Below are positions 1 to 9,019 of a stretch of 64,000 nucleotides of DNA, in pieces. The notes beneath the pieces were generated by a model that had not been told where the DNA came from, ran no database searches, and saw nothing but the letters and a program-made list of their open reading frames with translations. How positions within the stretch are numbered: position 1 is the first letter of the stretch; every line of letters begins with the position of its first letter. The stretch lies in NCBI RefSeq assembly GCF_900109375.1, contig NZ_FOAB01000001.1, positions 1-64,000 of the forward strand. Reading direction: 5' to 3'. This DNA comes from Aquimarina amphilecti (lineage in GTDB: Bacteria > Bacteroidota > Bacteroidia > Flavobacteriales > Flavobacteriaceae). Both the position numbers and the translations under genes were made by a program.

Positions 1-56
1 GTAAAGGCAGTAATGTCATAGCCGAGTAGTACTAATAACCCATAGGCTTATGCGCA
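1..56 (+). rRNA. rrl: 23S rRNA, 3' end (partial)
   Basis: The first bases match the conserved 3' tail of flavobacterial 23S rRNA (the segment around GCCGAGTAGTACTAATAACC). The gene is cut by the left window edge. The exact 3' end is estimated from where the conserved sequence stops, just before a spacer hairpin. The 5S gene follows about 150 bases later on the same strand, as in a normal rRNA operon. Confidence 0.85.
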
Positions 57-82
57 CGTCCTGCTAAGCAATTAGCAGGACG
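57..82 (+). other. Spacer hairpin between 23S and 5S rRNA
   Basis: An 11-base-pair perfect stem (57-67 with 72-82) closes on a GCAA tetraloop, a GNRA type. It directly follows the 23S 3' end and has no T-run after it, so it is unlikely to be a terminator. I infer a role in processing or protecting the 23S end; this is not shown. Confidence 0.6.
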
Positions 83-202
83 GAGAATTGCTTTGATAGC
101 TTCTTTTTAGTTACTTTTTTAGATCGTATTTTATAATTTAAATCAATATGTCAACAATATTAGTTGAACTCTTGTGATTAACAAGATTCAGCAAACAGCT
201 TA

Positions 203-309
<107 letters not shown>

Positions 310-313
310 TGAA

Positions 314-346
314 AACCCTTCATTATTATAATGAAGGGTTTTTTTT
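314..346 (+). terminator. rRNA operon terminator
   Basis: A 10-base-pair perfect stem (314-323 with 331-340) with a 7-base loop is followed by a run of T. It lies 5 bases after the 5S gene. Confidence 0.9.
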
Positions 347-702
347 ATATCCAAAATGTAAAGAAAGATATTTGCTCAGTTAAGAAATAGATATCTAGTA
401 AGTAGTTGGTATGCAGTATATAATAGTGTGGTTTTTTTGCAATTATATAGGGAGGCCATTATGCTTAGAAATATTATTGGGAGATGATGTATATGTTTAG
501 GAGATTAATTATGCTAATCATCTTTTTTGTCATCTTAAGAATCAAGAGAAATGAAGAATGACAATCATGTTTATTTATATTATAAATAAAACCTTCAAAA
601 CCATAGAGCTAAATATTAGGCAATGTTTGAAAAGATAAATCTACCAGAACTCTAAAATAAAAGCACATTACAATTAAAACAATTAAAACTGCTTCTTTGT
701 CT
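347..702. other. Gene-free stretch after the rRNA operon
   Basis: I see no credible gene here. The reading frames are short and have no family features. A weak hairpin (GATTA 503-507 with TAATC 515-519) lies inside a wider AGATGAT/ATCATCT pairing (482-488 with 517-523) followed by T bases. It could be a second, leaky terminator, but I would not insist on it. Confidence 0.4.
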
Positions 703-2919
703 TTATGAAGCTTTAGAGATAGTACGATTAAGATTGGATTCAATTTTATTGAAAAATTCCTGATTTTTATATGGTTTTCTAAGGAAATCACTAAAACCGG
801 AATCAGGATTAAGAATTGCTTGTACAGTATCTTGAGTGTCTGAAGCTGTTAAAGCTATAATAGGAATGTTAGGATTAAATTCTCTAATTATTTTAGTTGC
901 TTCCATTCCTCCCATATTTGGCATATTTAGATCCATTAATATAAGATCGTAAGAGTTTGATTTAGACATTTCTACGGCTATGAGGCCATCATCTGCGATT
1001 TGCGATCTGTATCCCTTTGTTTTGAGAACATTTTGTGTGACTATTTGATTTATTTTATTGTCTTCTACGATAAGTATAGTATATTCTTCTTCATTTAATA
1101 ATGGAATACAGTCTTTACTATTATTAATAATGTTATTTTCTTCTTTATTAGCGGGATCAACTTCAAAAGAAATAGAAAAATAGAAGTTAGATCCTTCTCC
1201 AGGTTTACTTTTTATTTTAATATCTCCACCATGTAGATTCACTAATTTTTTTACAATATTTAATCCTAGCCCTGTTCCTGTTGTATGATCTTTAGCATCC
1301 GCTTGGGAAAACTTATCAAAAATTAATTCTTGTTTGTCAACCGGAATTCCTCTTCCGTCATCTTTAATTTCGAAAGTAATTTTAACTTTATTATCTATTA
1401 TTACAGGATTAATGAAATTTAGCCAAATGTTTCCATTTTTGGTGAATTTATTTGCATTACTAATTAAGTTAATGAAAATTTGAGATAACCTTACCTGATC
1501 ACCAATAAGAGAATTAGGAATGTTTTTATCAAAATTTAGATGTAATGTATTACCATTTTTATCTGCTTGATATTCAAATGAATTTTTAATATCATCCGCT
1601 AGATTTTTTATATTATATGGTGCTTTGTCGAGACTTATTTCATAGGATTCCATTTTTGTTACTTGGAGTACATCATTAATCAAATTAAGCAGGTGATCGG
1701 CTGAAAACTTCATCAGCTTTATAAATTTATGGTTTTCTTCATCTTTAATACGTTCCATTAGAATAGACGATAAACCTACTACACCATATAATGGTGTTCT
1801 TAGTTCATGGCTAACAGTGGAGATAAATTTTGTTTTCACTGCGGCTAAACGATCAGATTTTTCTTTTGAAATTTTTAATTCTTTGTTTCTAAGTGCCAAG
1901 GATTCTCCAAGTACTTTTGTTTTTCTGTGATTATAAATGAAAAAACAAAATAAGATAAGACATAATATGAGTAACGTTAGAGTGAATATAGAAACAGTTT
2001 GGGACTGTTTTGCTTTTTGTGTTTGTATGCTGTTATTTTTATTACTTACTACTAATTTATCTTTAAATTGATTCGTTTCTAGTTTTTCGGTTTCTAGAGC
2101 TGTCTCATGATGTTTAGTGTATTTTTTAAGAATTGCATATGCTCTATCTTGCCTTCCTATTTTGACAAGTAACTCCTCATATTTTTTATAAATAGTCATA
2201 GCCTGACGAAACATTTTGTTCTTTTCTGCAATAGAAGCAGCTTCTTCAAAATGCCTTATGGCACTATTATAATTATTATGAATTTTATAGTACTCTCCAA
2301 AACCTAAATATGTTATGAGTAATTCATTAATATGCTCTGAATCCTGACTAAAGTACTTTTGACATTTTTTTAGTAATCTATAAGCTTTTCTGTAATTCCT
2401 GGTTTTTAGATAGATGTTGGCTAAATTTAATTCTAAACTATGCTTGTAGTATTTATCTAAATTCTCGGAACTTTCATAGATATTCTTAATTCTTTTTAAT
2501 GCCCTTGCTGGTTTGTTAAACCCTTCTAGATAGACTAGTGCAATATTATTATTAACGTCTATAATTAATTCAGAATGGCCTTCTAATTCTTTTATAAATA
2601 GTTCGGCTATTTTATATTCCTTGAGCGCTTTTTTATATTCTTTATTTAAGAAATGTATTTTTCCTAAAAGATTATAAGAATATCCTTTTAAGTAGTATTC
2701 TTGTTGGGTATTAAATTTAGAAGAGATATCAATAATATTTTCAATAAGCATAACGCTATTTGCTCTTCCTATTGAATTTAAATGTTCTTCTGTGTGTATG
2801 ATTGTACACTCCAATTCTGGAAATGACATTTCTTCATATTGATAAGCATAAAGAGTGGGGAAAAATAAGTTAAGACACAGGAAACATATAAAATGCTTTG
2901 CTATTTTAATACTTTTCAT
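703..2919 (-). CDS. Hybrid sensor histidine kinase with TPR-type sensor and receiver domain
   Basis: Residues 1-25 form a signal peptide. Residues 30-270 are helical TPR-like repeats facing the periplasm, and a single membrane helix spans about 309-329. The HisKA domain has its phosphorylated histidine in SHELRTP (His371). The ATPase domain shows the N box (485-492) and the DDGRGI and GTGLGL glycine boxes. A C-terminal receiver (613-735) has its acceptor Asp663 in LMDLNMP and Lys715. The expected role is phosphotransfer from the sensed signal to a partner with an output domain, which is not encoded next to it. All catalytic residues are present. The signal is unknown; in this family TPR sensors often read protein-protein contacts. 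It is transcribed alone, towards the rRNA operon. Confidence 0.9.
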   Translation of the reverse strand: MKSIKIAKHFICFLCLNLFFPTLYAYQYEEMSFPELECTIIHTEEHLNSIGRANSVMLIENIIDISSKFNTQQEYYLKGYSYNLLGKIHFLNKEYKKALKEYKIAELFIKELEGHSELIIDVNNNIALVYLEGFNKPARALKRIKNIYESSENLDKYYKHSLELNLANIYLKTRNYRKAYRLLKKCQKYFSQDSEHINELLITYLGFGEYYKIHNNYNSAIRHFEEAASIAEKNKMFRQAMTIYKKYEELLVKIGRQDRAYAILKKYTKHHETALETEKLETNQFKDKLVVSNKNNSIQTQKAKQSQTVSIFTLTLLILCLILFCFFIYNHRKTKVLGESLALRNKELKISKEKSDRLAAVKTKFISTVSHELRTPLYGVVGLSSILMERIKDEENHKFIKLMKFSADHLLNLINDVLQVTKMESYEISLDKAPYNIKNLADDIKNSFEYQADKNGNTLHLNFDKNIPNSLIGDQVRLSQIFINLISNANKFTKNGNIWLNFINPVIIDNKVKITFEIKDDGRGIPVDKQELIFDKFSQADAKDHTTGTGLGLNIVKKLVNLHGGDIKIKSKPGEGSNFYFSISFEVDPANKEENNIINNSKDCIPLLNEEEYTILIVEDNKINQIVTQNVLKTKGYRSQIADDGLIAVEMSKSNSYDLILMDLNMPNMGGMEATKIIREFNPNIPIIALTASDTQDTVQAILNPDSGFSDFLRKPYKNQEFFNKIESNLNRTISKAS

Positions 2920-3133
2920 TATTCAATACAGATTTGGGGCTTTCAAATATATGAAAAAAAAGGAAATAAATGGTTAAAATGCATTTAATGTGCGTTTAAA
3001 AATGATTTTACATATTTTTAACTTTAATAAAATAGGATTATTCCTACATTTTAAATTAATTTCAGTAAATTTAATTAGATAATAATGATATTAGTTAAGT
3101 ACAAAATGTATCACTTTGCTATTTTTGTTATAT

Positions 3134-3760
3134 ATGAAAATACAATCAGCTATAGAGGAAAGATGGAATTGGTTAACACACGCTATTGGTTTGGCACTTT
3201 CTGTTTTAGGTCTTTTTTTATTGCTTTTAAATAATACTCATAAGACATCTTACAGTACGTTTTCCGTTTTATTATATTCCATTACATTGATAATTCTTTA
3301 TTTTTCTTCGTCTGTTTATCATTATGTAAGTGATACTGCTTTGAAAAATAGGTTTAGGGTTATGGATCATATTAGTATTTATTTATTAATAGCCGGCACT
3401 TACGCTCCTATAACTTTAATAGTTTTGTTAGATAGTAAAGGGTGGTTACTTTTTACTTTAGTGTGGTCTTTAGCGGGTTTAGGTGCAGTCTTGAAATTAT
3501 TTTTTACAGGTAAATTTGAGATCGTTTCTGTAATGTTATATTTATTGATGGGTTGGTTAATTGTTCTAGATATATCTAGACTAACTGATATTGTAGGTTT
3601 CGAAGGGATTATGTTTTTGATTTATGGAGGACTGGCTTATACTTTAGGAATAATTTTCTATGCTTTTAAGAAGTTATATTTTCATCATGTAATCTGGCAC
3701 CTTTTTGTATTAGCAGGTAGCATATTTCATTTTATATTTATTTTGAAGTATATTATATAA
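3134..3760 (+). CDS. Hemolysin III family membrane protein (PAQR superfamily)
   Basis: This 208-residue protein has seven hydrophobic segments and the signatures of the hemolysin III/TrhA family: a start resembling EERWNWLTHAIG, then SSVYHYV, DHISIYLLIAGTYAP and a C-terminal WHLFVLAG segment with His residues that would bind zinc. Members sit in the inner membrane and are linked to membrane energetics or lipid homeostasis; haemolysis is a historical name. An in-frame start 18 bases upstream exists, but the one at 3134 matches the usual N-terminus. The gene stands alone and converges on a lipoprotein gene. Confidence 0.85.
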   Translation: MKIQSAIEERWNWLTHAIGLALSVLGLFLLLLNNTHKTSYSTFSVLLYSITLIILYFSSSVYHYVSDTALKNRFRVMDHISIYLLIAGTYAPITLIVLLDSKGWLLFTLVWSLAGLGAVLKLFFTGKFEIVSVMLYLLMGWLIVLDISRLTDIVGFEGIMFLIYGGLAYTLGIIFYAFKKLYFHHVIWHLFVLAGSIFHFIFILKYII

Positions 3761-3768
3761 AAGTTAGA

Positions 3769-3806
3769 ATAAACCATAATAAAAGACATTACTTACTATG
3801 GTTTAT
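3769..3806. terminator. Possible two-way terminator
   Basis: Ten-base inverted arms (3769-3778 and 3797-3806) lie in the 57-base gap between two converging genes. There is no clear T-run and the loop is 18 bases, so the assignment is tentative. Confidence 0.4.
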
Positions 3807-3817
3807 CCTATTGTAAA

Positions 3818-4618
3818 TTATCCTCTACATCCTCTAATTACTCCAAAAACGTAATCATCGGCAGCTTCATTGAATTCATCTCCACAGTTTCCGTCACTAC
3901 TTCCTCCGCTAGCATTATTTACATTACTGCACTGATCATGGTCCATACAGTCTTTAGTCCAGGCGCTTGGGATCCACCATCTACCGCAATCACCACCACA
4001 TCTACCCATGCATCCGTAGTTATTTCTTGGTTTGCTTCCAACTTTTACTCTGTCTTTATGATTCCCTCTTGAATCATCATATTCAGCATTTACATAGGTG
4101 TTTTTTCTGATACAAGTAATACCTTCATTTCTACTTTTTAAAGCATTAGGGTTTGGGGCAGATGTAATCTCCCTTTTACTATACACGTAATTTACTGGAG
4201 ATTTACCCCAATATTCAATTAGGGATAATAATGTATATTCTGTCATTGATATTTCTCCCTTTTTAGTAGCTAAGAGATATTCCGAAATTACCTTTCCTGT
4301 GTTTAGTAAAGCTTCTTTTTGTAATTCAGTAAAATTGTTATTGTGACCATTTATAGTTATACCTTCTTTTTCATAATCAACAGAAGCTTCAATTGTTTTT
4401 TTGTCAATTGTTAAGTCAATTATAAATTTCAGTTCAGAAATTGCTTCTATGGAATAGGTGATATTACTGTTGTTCGTATAGAGTTTACCTGAAAATTGAT
4501 TTTCATTCTCTATTTCTAGTCCAATTTCTTCTGCTTGTGGGGAGATATTTTCTTGAGTACATTGTACAAATAATAGTGCGCATAGCAATATCGCTATAAA
4601 GCTAACATAGTTTTTCAT
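3818..4618 (-). CDS. Lipoprotein with phospholipase A2-like C-terminal domain
   Basis: Residues 1-20 are a lipoprotein signal ending at Cys20, so the mature protein is probably anchored in the outer membrane. The N-terminal two thirds have no recognisable domain. The last 70 residues are rich in Cys and Gly and contain KDCMDHDQCS, which matches the phospholipase A2 active-site pattern: Cys, then the His227-Asp228 pair, then Cys. Asp254 and Asp255 follow near a helix and could supply the partner aspartate, and several further Cys could form disulfides. I infer a calcium-dependent lipase-like fold; catalysis is not shown and the glycine-rich calcium loop (CMGRCGGDCGR) is atypical. It is a single gene transcribed opposite to its neighbour. 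Confidence 0.6.
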   Translation of the reverse strand: MKNYVSFIAILLCALLFVQCTQENISPQAEEIGLEIENENQFSGKLYTNNSNITYSIEAISELKFIIDLTIDKKTIEASVDYEKEGITINGHNNNFTELQKEALLNTGKVISEYLLATKKGEISMTEYTLLSLIEYWGKSPVNYVYSKREITSAPNPNALKSRNEGITCIRKNTYVNAEYDDSRGNHKDRVKVGSKPRNNYGCMGRCGGDCGRWWIPSAWTKDCMDHDQCSNVNNASGGSSDGNCGDEFNEAADDYVFGVIRGCRG

Positions 4619-4743
4619 AATTATTGAGTTTGTGTTTTAGTTAATCCCAATATATGAAAAACTAATCAAAATATTAATTTGGTAATATTTTGATACTTAA
4701 TTTAAGAATTTGTTACAAATTAGTCTTTATAGTTGCCCTTAAG

Positions 4744-5172
4744 TTAGTTTTCTATAAAATCTTTATATTCCAAAAAGAATGATTCAAGTTTATCCATTTG
4801 ATTGTTTAGAAATATCATGGTATCCTCCCATGTGTTACGATTGTGGATACTCACGTTTGGTAGCTCAGTATATACTCGAGAAATAATTTTGTGATTCTCT
4901 AATTCGTATAATTCATTAAAAATGATATCACTAATGTATTCTTCTTTGAGTATGTTTTTTAAACTTAAAAGCTTATCGAAATAATAGGCTCTTATTACTT
5001 CATCATGAGGTTCTATATCAATTGAAACTTGAGCTATTTTCGTAGTAAAAGTAAACTTAAGTGTTACATCTTTGATTTTCGTATTATATAACAACCATTT
5101 TCTTGGATAGTTGGAACCAAAGGTAGTCCAAAATTCTTGTCTTATTTTCTTGGATTCTTCCTTACTAAACAT
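4744..5172 (-). CDS. DUF4268 family protein
   Basis: This is a short soluble protein of 142 residues. Its N-terminus (KIRQEFWTTFGSN, then PRKWLLYNTKI) is typical of the DUF4268 family, common in Bacteroidota and of unknown function. There is no signal peptide or membrane helix. It is the last gene of a three-gene operon on the minus strand (methyltransferase, ZIP transporter, this gene), one base after the transporter stop. Confidence 0.7.
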   Translation of the reverse strand: MFSKEESKKIRQEFWTTFGSNYPRKWLLYNTKIKDVTLKFTFTTKIAQVSIDIEPHDEVIRAYYFDKLLSLKNILKEEYISDIIFNELYELENHKIISRVYTELPNVSIHNRNTWEDTMIFLNNQMDKLESFFLEYKDFIEN

Positions 5173-5173
5173 A

Positions 5174-5851
5174 TTAAATGAAGTATGCGCTAGCTGTAGC
5201 TCCTAGAATAACCATTAGCTTGGTAATGTTAAATTTATGTCCTTCATTACTTTCAAATAATATAGTTGTAGAAACGTGTAAAAAAATACCGATGACAAGA
5301 GCCGTGATCTCTTTATAATAGTCTTGAACAGCTTCAAAATGTTGGGAAATAAATGTTCCCAAAGGTGTCATTAATGCAAAAAGAAGAAGGAATAGTAGTA
5401 TAATGGGCTTTTTTATTTCAGTATTAAATAAAAAAGTAGTCAATATCATACCTATTGGAATTTTATGTATAATAATACCAATTAGTATACCTTCTGTATG
5501 ATGAATCGGAAAACCTTCTAAAACAGCATGAATCCCAAGACTTATAAAAAGTAGTTTAGGAACTTTAGTAGTTTTTTTATTAATATGTATGTGTCCATGT
5601 TCTGCTCCCCTTGAGAAATATTCTAATACTTTTTGTAATAAAATACCAATCATAATCCAAACACCTGTTTGTTTGGCATATTCATGATCCTCGAATACTT
5701 CTGGTAATAGATTGAATATGGTAATTGCCAATAGAAATGCTCCACTAAATGCTAAAAGTAATTTTAGATTTTTTTGATTATTGGGCCTAAATATATATAC
5801 TATTAAGGAACCAATAAAAACAGCTGATATGGATAATATATAGTTGTACAC
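5174..5851 (-). CDS. ZIP family metal transporter
   Basis: The 225-residue protein has about eight membrane helices and a His-rich cytoplasmic loop (GAEHGHIHINKK, residues about 83-94). The conserved ZIP helix with metal-site residues is visible as GIHAVLEGFPI, followed by IIIHKIPIGM. ZIP proteins move zinc or other divalent metals into the cytoplasm. The gene overlaps the stop of the upstream methyltransferase by one base, so the two are co-translated. Metal specificity cannot be read from the sequence. Confidence 0.85.
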   Translation of the reverse strand: MYNYILSISAVFIGSLIVYIFRPNNQKNLKLLLAFSGAFLLAITIFNLLPEVFEDHEYAKQTGVWIMIGILLQKVLEYFSRGAEHGHIHINKKTTKVPKLLFISLGIHAVLEGFPIHHTEGILIGIIIHKIPIGMILTTFLFNTEIKKPIILLFLLLFALMTPLGTFISQHFEAVQDYYKEITALVIGIFLHVSTTILFESNEGHKFNITKLMVILGATASAYFI

Positions 5852-6582
5852 TATTTAAAAATAAGAATGAGTCTAGGAGAAGTAGTTTTATGAAATTTTT
5901 CAAGTTGATAATTTCCAAAAATATCAAGTAGATTAACTTCTGCTTCTTCAAAATAATTCTGAAAATCTTTTAGGGTCAATGCCTTTACTCTTTCAGTAAA
6001 GAATAATTCTTCATCATTAACATTAAACTTTATTTCTTTAAAAATATATCCTTCTTTTACATATCGTTTTATATGAAATATAATCCCTGAAACTTCTTTA
6101 GTCTCTTCTGGAATAAGATTATCAATAACATAATCTACATTCATGAAATCTATAACACCGAATCCTTTTTCGTTTAGATTTGATTTTATAGCTTTTATGG
6201 TATTAAGGTTACATTCTTCTTTCTCAAAATACCCAAAACTTGTAAACAAATTAAAAACAGCAGAAAACTTTTCAGAATATGGTTTTGACATATCGTGTAC
6301 TCTGAATCTCAATGTTTCATTTTCGAATTTAGCCGCGTAATCAATACTGTTTTTAGAAAGATCCACTCCAGTTACATCAAAACCCAGTTGATTTAGATAA
6401 ATACTGTGTCTTCCTTTTCCACAAGCAAGATCTAATATTTTCTCATCTTGTTCTAAACTAAGATAACCACTTAGGTTATCCATGAACTGCTGTGCTTCTT
6501 GGTGACCTCTGTCTTTATATAGTATATGATAGTATGGTGTATCGAACCAAGATGCGTACCACATTGTAGAATCTTTTAGCAT
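5851..6582 (-). CDS. Class I SAM-dependent methyltransferase
   Basis: The AdoMet-binding motif I is clear (ILDLACGKGRHS), followed by the acidic end of strand 2 (VTGVDLS). The rest fits a small-molecule or unspecific methyltransferase of about 240 residues; the substrate is unknown. The frame is open up to 6648, but that start would overlap the divergent gene. A minus-strand TAATTTTG element at 6589-6596 places transcription start at about 6583, so I take the ATG at 6582; an internal ATG at 6564, just before the conserved WFDTPYYHILYKDR segment, is the main alternative. It is the first gene of the operon with the ZIP transporter and the DUF4268 gene. Confidence 0.8.
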   Translation of the reverse strand: MLKDSTMWYASWFDTPYYHILYKDRGHQEAQQFMDNLSGYLSLEQDEKILDLACGKGRHSIYLNQLGFDVTGVDLSKNSIDYAAKFENETLRFRVHDMSKPYSEKFSAVFNLFTSFGYFEKEECNLNTIKAIKSNLNEKGFGVIDFMNVDYVIDNLIPEETKEVSGIIFHIKRYVKEGYIFKEIKFNVNDEELFFTERVKALTLKDFQNYFEEAEVNLLDIFGNYQLEKFHKTTSPRLILIFK

Positions 6583-6588
6583 AGGGCG

Positions 6589-6607
6589 CAAAATTAATGT
6601 ATTTTTG
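6589..6607. promoter_or_regulatory. Back-to-back divergent -7 promoter elements
   Basis: TAATTTTG on the minus strand (6589-6596) drives the methyltransferase operon. TATTTTTG on the plus strand (6600-6607) drives the THUMP methyltransferase. Both match the Bacteroidota TAnnTTTG element and only three bases separate them, so polymerase could not occupy both at once. Confidence 0.6.
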
Positions 6608-6635
6608 CGGTTTAATAATAGCGAATTAGAATATA

Positions 6636-7799
6636 GTGAGTAATTCATTTAAAATGGTAGCCAAAACCTTTTTTGGTTTTGAAGAAATATTAGCTAAAGA
6701 GCTAAGAAACTTAGGAGCGCAAAAAGTAGTAGTAGGAAACCGAATGGTTAGTTTTTATGGCGATACGGGTTTTATGTATAAGGCAAATTTATGTTTAAGA
6801 ACTGCGTTAAAAGTTTTAAAACCTATTTCTTCAAAAAAAATAGGAAATGAAAAAGATTTGTATAGTTTCATACAGTCCATTCGTTGGGAAGAATATCTTA
6901 ATACTGATGATTCTTTTGCTATCTATGCTACTGTTAATTCTACTGTATTTAGGCATTCGCAATTTGTTTCTTTAAAGTCAAAGGATGCTATCGTAGATAA
7001 GTTTAGAAAAGAAACAGGAAAAAGGCCCAGTGTTGATACAGATTATCCAGATCTTACTATTAATATACATATTCAGCAGGATTTATGTACTGTTTCTTTG
7101 GATAGTTCAGGAGGATCACTACATCATAGAGGTTATAGAACAGCAACTAATATAGCACCAATAAATGAAGTTTTAGCTGCGGGTTTATTGTTGTTATCCG
7201 GATGGGATGGGCAATGTGACTTTTTAGATCCAATGTGTGGAAGTGGTACTATGGCAATTGAAGCTGCAATGATTGCTTGTAATATTCCTGCCAATCTAAA
7301 TCGAAAAGAATTTGCTTTTGAAAAATGGTTAGATTGGGATATGGATTTATTTGAAAAGATAGAAGAAGCTTCTTTGAATAAAACCAGAGATTTTCATCAT
7401 ACTATTATTGGGTTTGATAAGGCTCCTTCTGCCGTAAGAAAAGCTAAGAATAATGTAGAGAATGCCAATCTTAGTGAATTTGTAAAAATTAAAGATGACA
7501 ACTTTTTTGAAAGTACCAAGGATAATGATAATAAGTTACATATGGTTTTTAATCCACCATATGGAGAACGGTTAGAATTAGACGAAGAAAAATTCTATGC
7601 TCAAATTGGTGATACACTTAAACAGAATTATCCAAATACGAATGCTTGGTTTATCACCTCTAATATAGAAGCATTAAAATTTGTAGGGTTAAGGCCTTCT
7701 AGAAAAATAAAAGTATTTAACGGTAAGCTAGAATCTCGTTTAGTAAAATACGAAATGTATGCTGGAAGTAAGAAAGCCAAATTTCAAAATAATTCTTAA
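6636..7799 (+). CDS. THUMP domain class I RNA methyltransferase (RlmL/TrmN-like)
   Basis: The protein has an N-terminal ferredoxin-like/THUMP part (about 1-160), where RNA is held, and a C-terminal Rossmann methyltransferase domain with FLDPMCGSGTMAIEAA as motif I and the catalytic NPPYGER motif for N2-guanine methylation. The length of 387 residues fits the single-domain relatives of the N-terminal half of E. coli RlmL. The expected target is a guanine in 23S rRNA, but tRNA cannot be excluded. The start is GTG at 6636; the next Met, six codons in, also keeps the conserved part. The -7 element at 6600 leaves a leader of about 24 bases. Confidence 0.85.
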   Translation: MSNSFKMVAKTFFGFEEILAKELRNLGAQKVVVGNRMVSFYGDTGFMYKANLCLRTALKVLKPISSKKIGNEKDLYSFIQSIRWEEYLNTDDSFAIYATVNSTVFRHSQFVSLKSKDAIVDKFRKETGKRPSVDTDYPDLTINIHIQQDLCTVSLDSSGGSLHHRGYRTATNIAPINEVLAAGLLLLSGWDGQCDFLDPMCGSGTMAIEAAMIACNIPANLNRKEFAFEKWLDWDMDLFEKIEEASLNKTRDFHHTIIGFDKAPSAVRKAKNNVENANLSEFVKIKDDNFFESTKDNDNKLHMVFNPPYGERLELDEEKFYAQIGDTLKQNYPNTNAWFITSNIEALKFVGLRPSRKIKVFNGKLESRLVKYEMYAGSKKAKFQNNS

Positions 7800-7821
7800 A
7801 TAATTTATCGAAAAATAGCTA

Positions 7822-8547
7822 CTATCTTTTTCTTTTAATAAAAGGGATTAAATAACTTATTGTATAAGTATAACCTACACCGAATTCACTAAAATCGTTG
7901 GTTCTACCATATCCAGGAATAAATAAATTTTCGAAACCTGCGGGGTCTTTTTCATTAACGATCCTTCGCAAAGAAACACTTGCTCCTAAATATAAGTTGT
8001 TTAACACTTCTACTTTTAGACCTAAAACAAACTCTATCCATCCAGCGGTTAAATCTTTAGATTCTCTTATCTCATTTCTGAAATTTTCAGGATTATTATC
8101 GAGGTCAAAAAAATCTGTTCCCGTAAATATGTTATAATTATTAAGAGTTTGATCAAATGTTGAGAAACCGTATCTAAGTCCAGCATAAATATTGTTCTGC
8201 ATTCCATACCAATTCTTGTAGGTGTTATAATCAACACCAAATCTGATATAACTTCCAGATCCTTCCACTTCAATATTGGTTTCATCTCGTAATAGAGATT
8301 CGTTTCCTATTTCTGCAGCTAGATAATAATTTTTATACACTCTATAATCTGCATTTATTTCAAAACCAGAATAGTCATCATTGACAGCTGTTCTAATTAA
8401 TCTACCAATATCTACACCAACCCTGAGGCCATATTTTTCTGATGGGGGTAATGTATCCCTAGCAGAGATATTGGTTTCTTCTTGTCCTAAAATAGTACCC
8501 GAAACTAGGAGACTAATGAAAAATAAGTACGTGCGCAGCTGTTTCAT
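7822..8547 (-). CDS. DUF6048 family outer-membrane protein
   Basis: The 241-residue protein begins with a signal peptide (cleavage near residue 21, after TILG). The rest is a run of alternating amphipathic beta strands with aromatic ends (YRVYKNYYLAAEIG, IRFGVDYNTYKNWYG, YTYTISYLIPFIKRKR), as expected for a small beta-barrel. It belongs to a conserved flavobacterial family without known function. Its start overlaps the end of the upstream lipoprotein gene by 35 bases. Together with rlmD the three genes form a set often found in this order in flavobacteria. Confidence 0.75.
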   Translation of the reverse strand: MKQLRTYLFFISLLVSGTILGQEETNISARDTLPPSEKYGLRVGVDIGRLIRTAVNDDYSGFEINADYRVYKNYYLAAEIGNESLLRDETNIEVEGSGSYIRFGVDYNTYKNWYGMQNNIYAGLRYGFSTFDQTLNNYNIFTGTDFFDLDNNPENFRNEIRESKDLTAGWIEFVLGLKVEVLNNLYLGASVSLRRIVNEKDPAGFENLFIPGYGRTNDFSEFGVGYTYTISYLIPFIKRKR

Positions 8548-9016
8548 CTGTTACATTATCTTCTTCTATAATTATACTTTTGATCCAATTCCCATCACCA
8601 TCTTCTTGGACCACACTAGCAGTAAGGCCGTTATAATTGACTTTAAAACCACAAGCGCTACTTACATATTCTTCAACTGGTGTATATTGAAAACTGACTA
8701 CATCGGTATTTGGAGTGTCAGAATCAGATTCAATAATAAACTCAAAATCCGTTAACAAGCCTCTTGTTCTAAGAGGTATAAGTATGGAATCTTGATTAGT
8801 CTCGTAATCAATTATATTCAGGAACCCAGGAGATCCTATTTGTAATTCATTTGGTTGTTTGATATCAGATACTGTACCATCTTCAATAAATTTAATAATA
8901 AGTAGAGGAGTGGTTAACGTATCTTCGGCGCAGATATCGTCTCGTTCACAACTCGAACTAAGATAGATACCAGTAATTCCGAGAATAATAGGAATAAAAG
9001 CTTTATATAACTTCAT
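8513..9016 (-). CDS. DUF6452 family lipoprotein
   Basis: A lipoprotein signal ends at about Cys23 (LSSSC), followed by the family start ERDDICAEDTLTTPLL. Later conserved segments are visible: PLRTRG, FQYTPVEEYVSSACGFK and the C-terminal TAAHVLIFH. The function is unknown. It lies three bases after rlmD and its 3' end overlaps the DUF6048 gene, so the three are probably one transcript. I infer that the lipoprotein and the barrel act together in the outer membrane. Confidence 0.75.
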   Translation of the reverse strand: MKLYKAFIPIILGITGIYLSSSCERDDICAEDTLTTPLLIIKFIEDGTVSDIKQPNELQIGSPGFLNIIDYETNQDSILIPLRTRGLLTDFEFIIESDSDTPNTDVVSFQYTPVEEYVSSACGFKVNYNGLTASVVQEDGDGNWIKSIIIEEDNVTDETAAHVLIFH

Positions 9017-9019
9017 TTA

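Noticed and set aside
609..791. Short minus-strand reading frame after the hybrid kinase gene
   Set aside because: It overlaps the end of the kinase gene in another frame, has no family features and no promoter or ribosome site.
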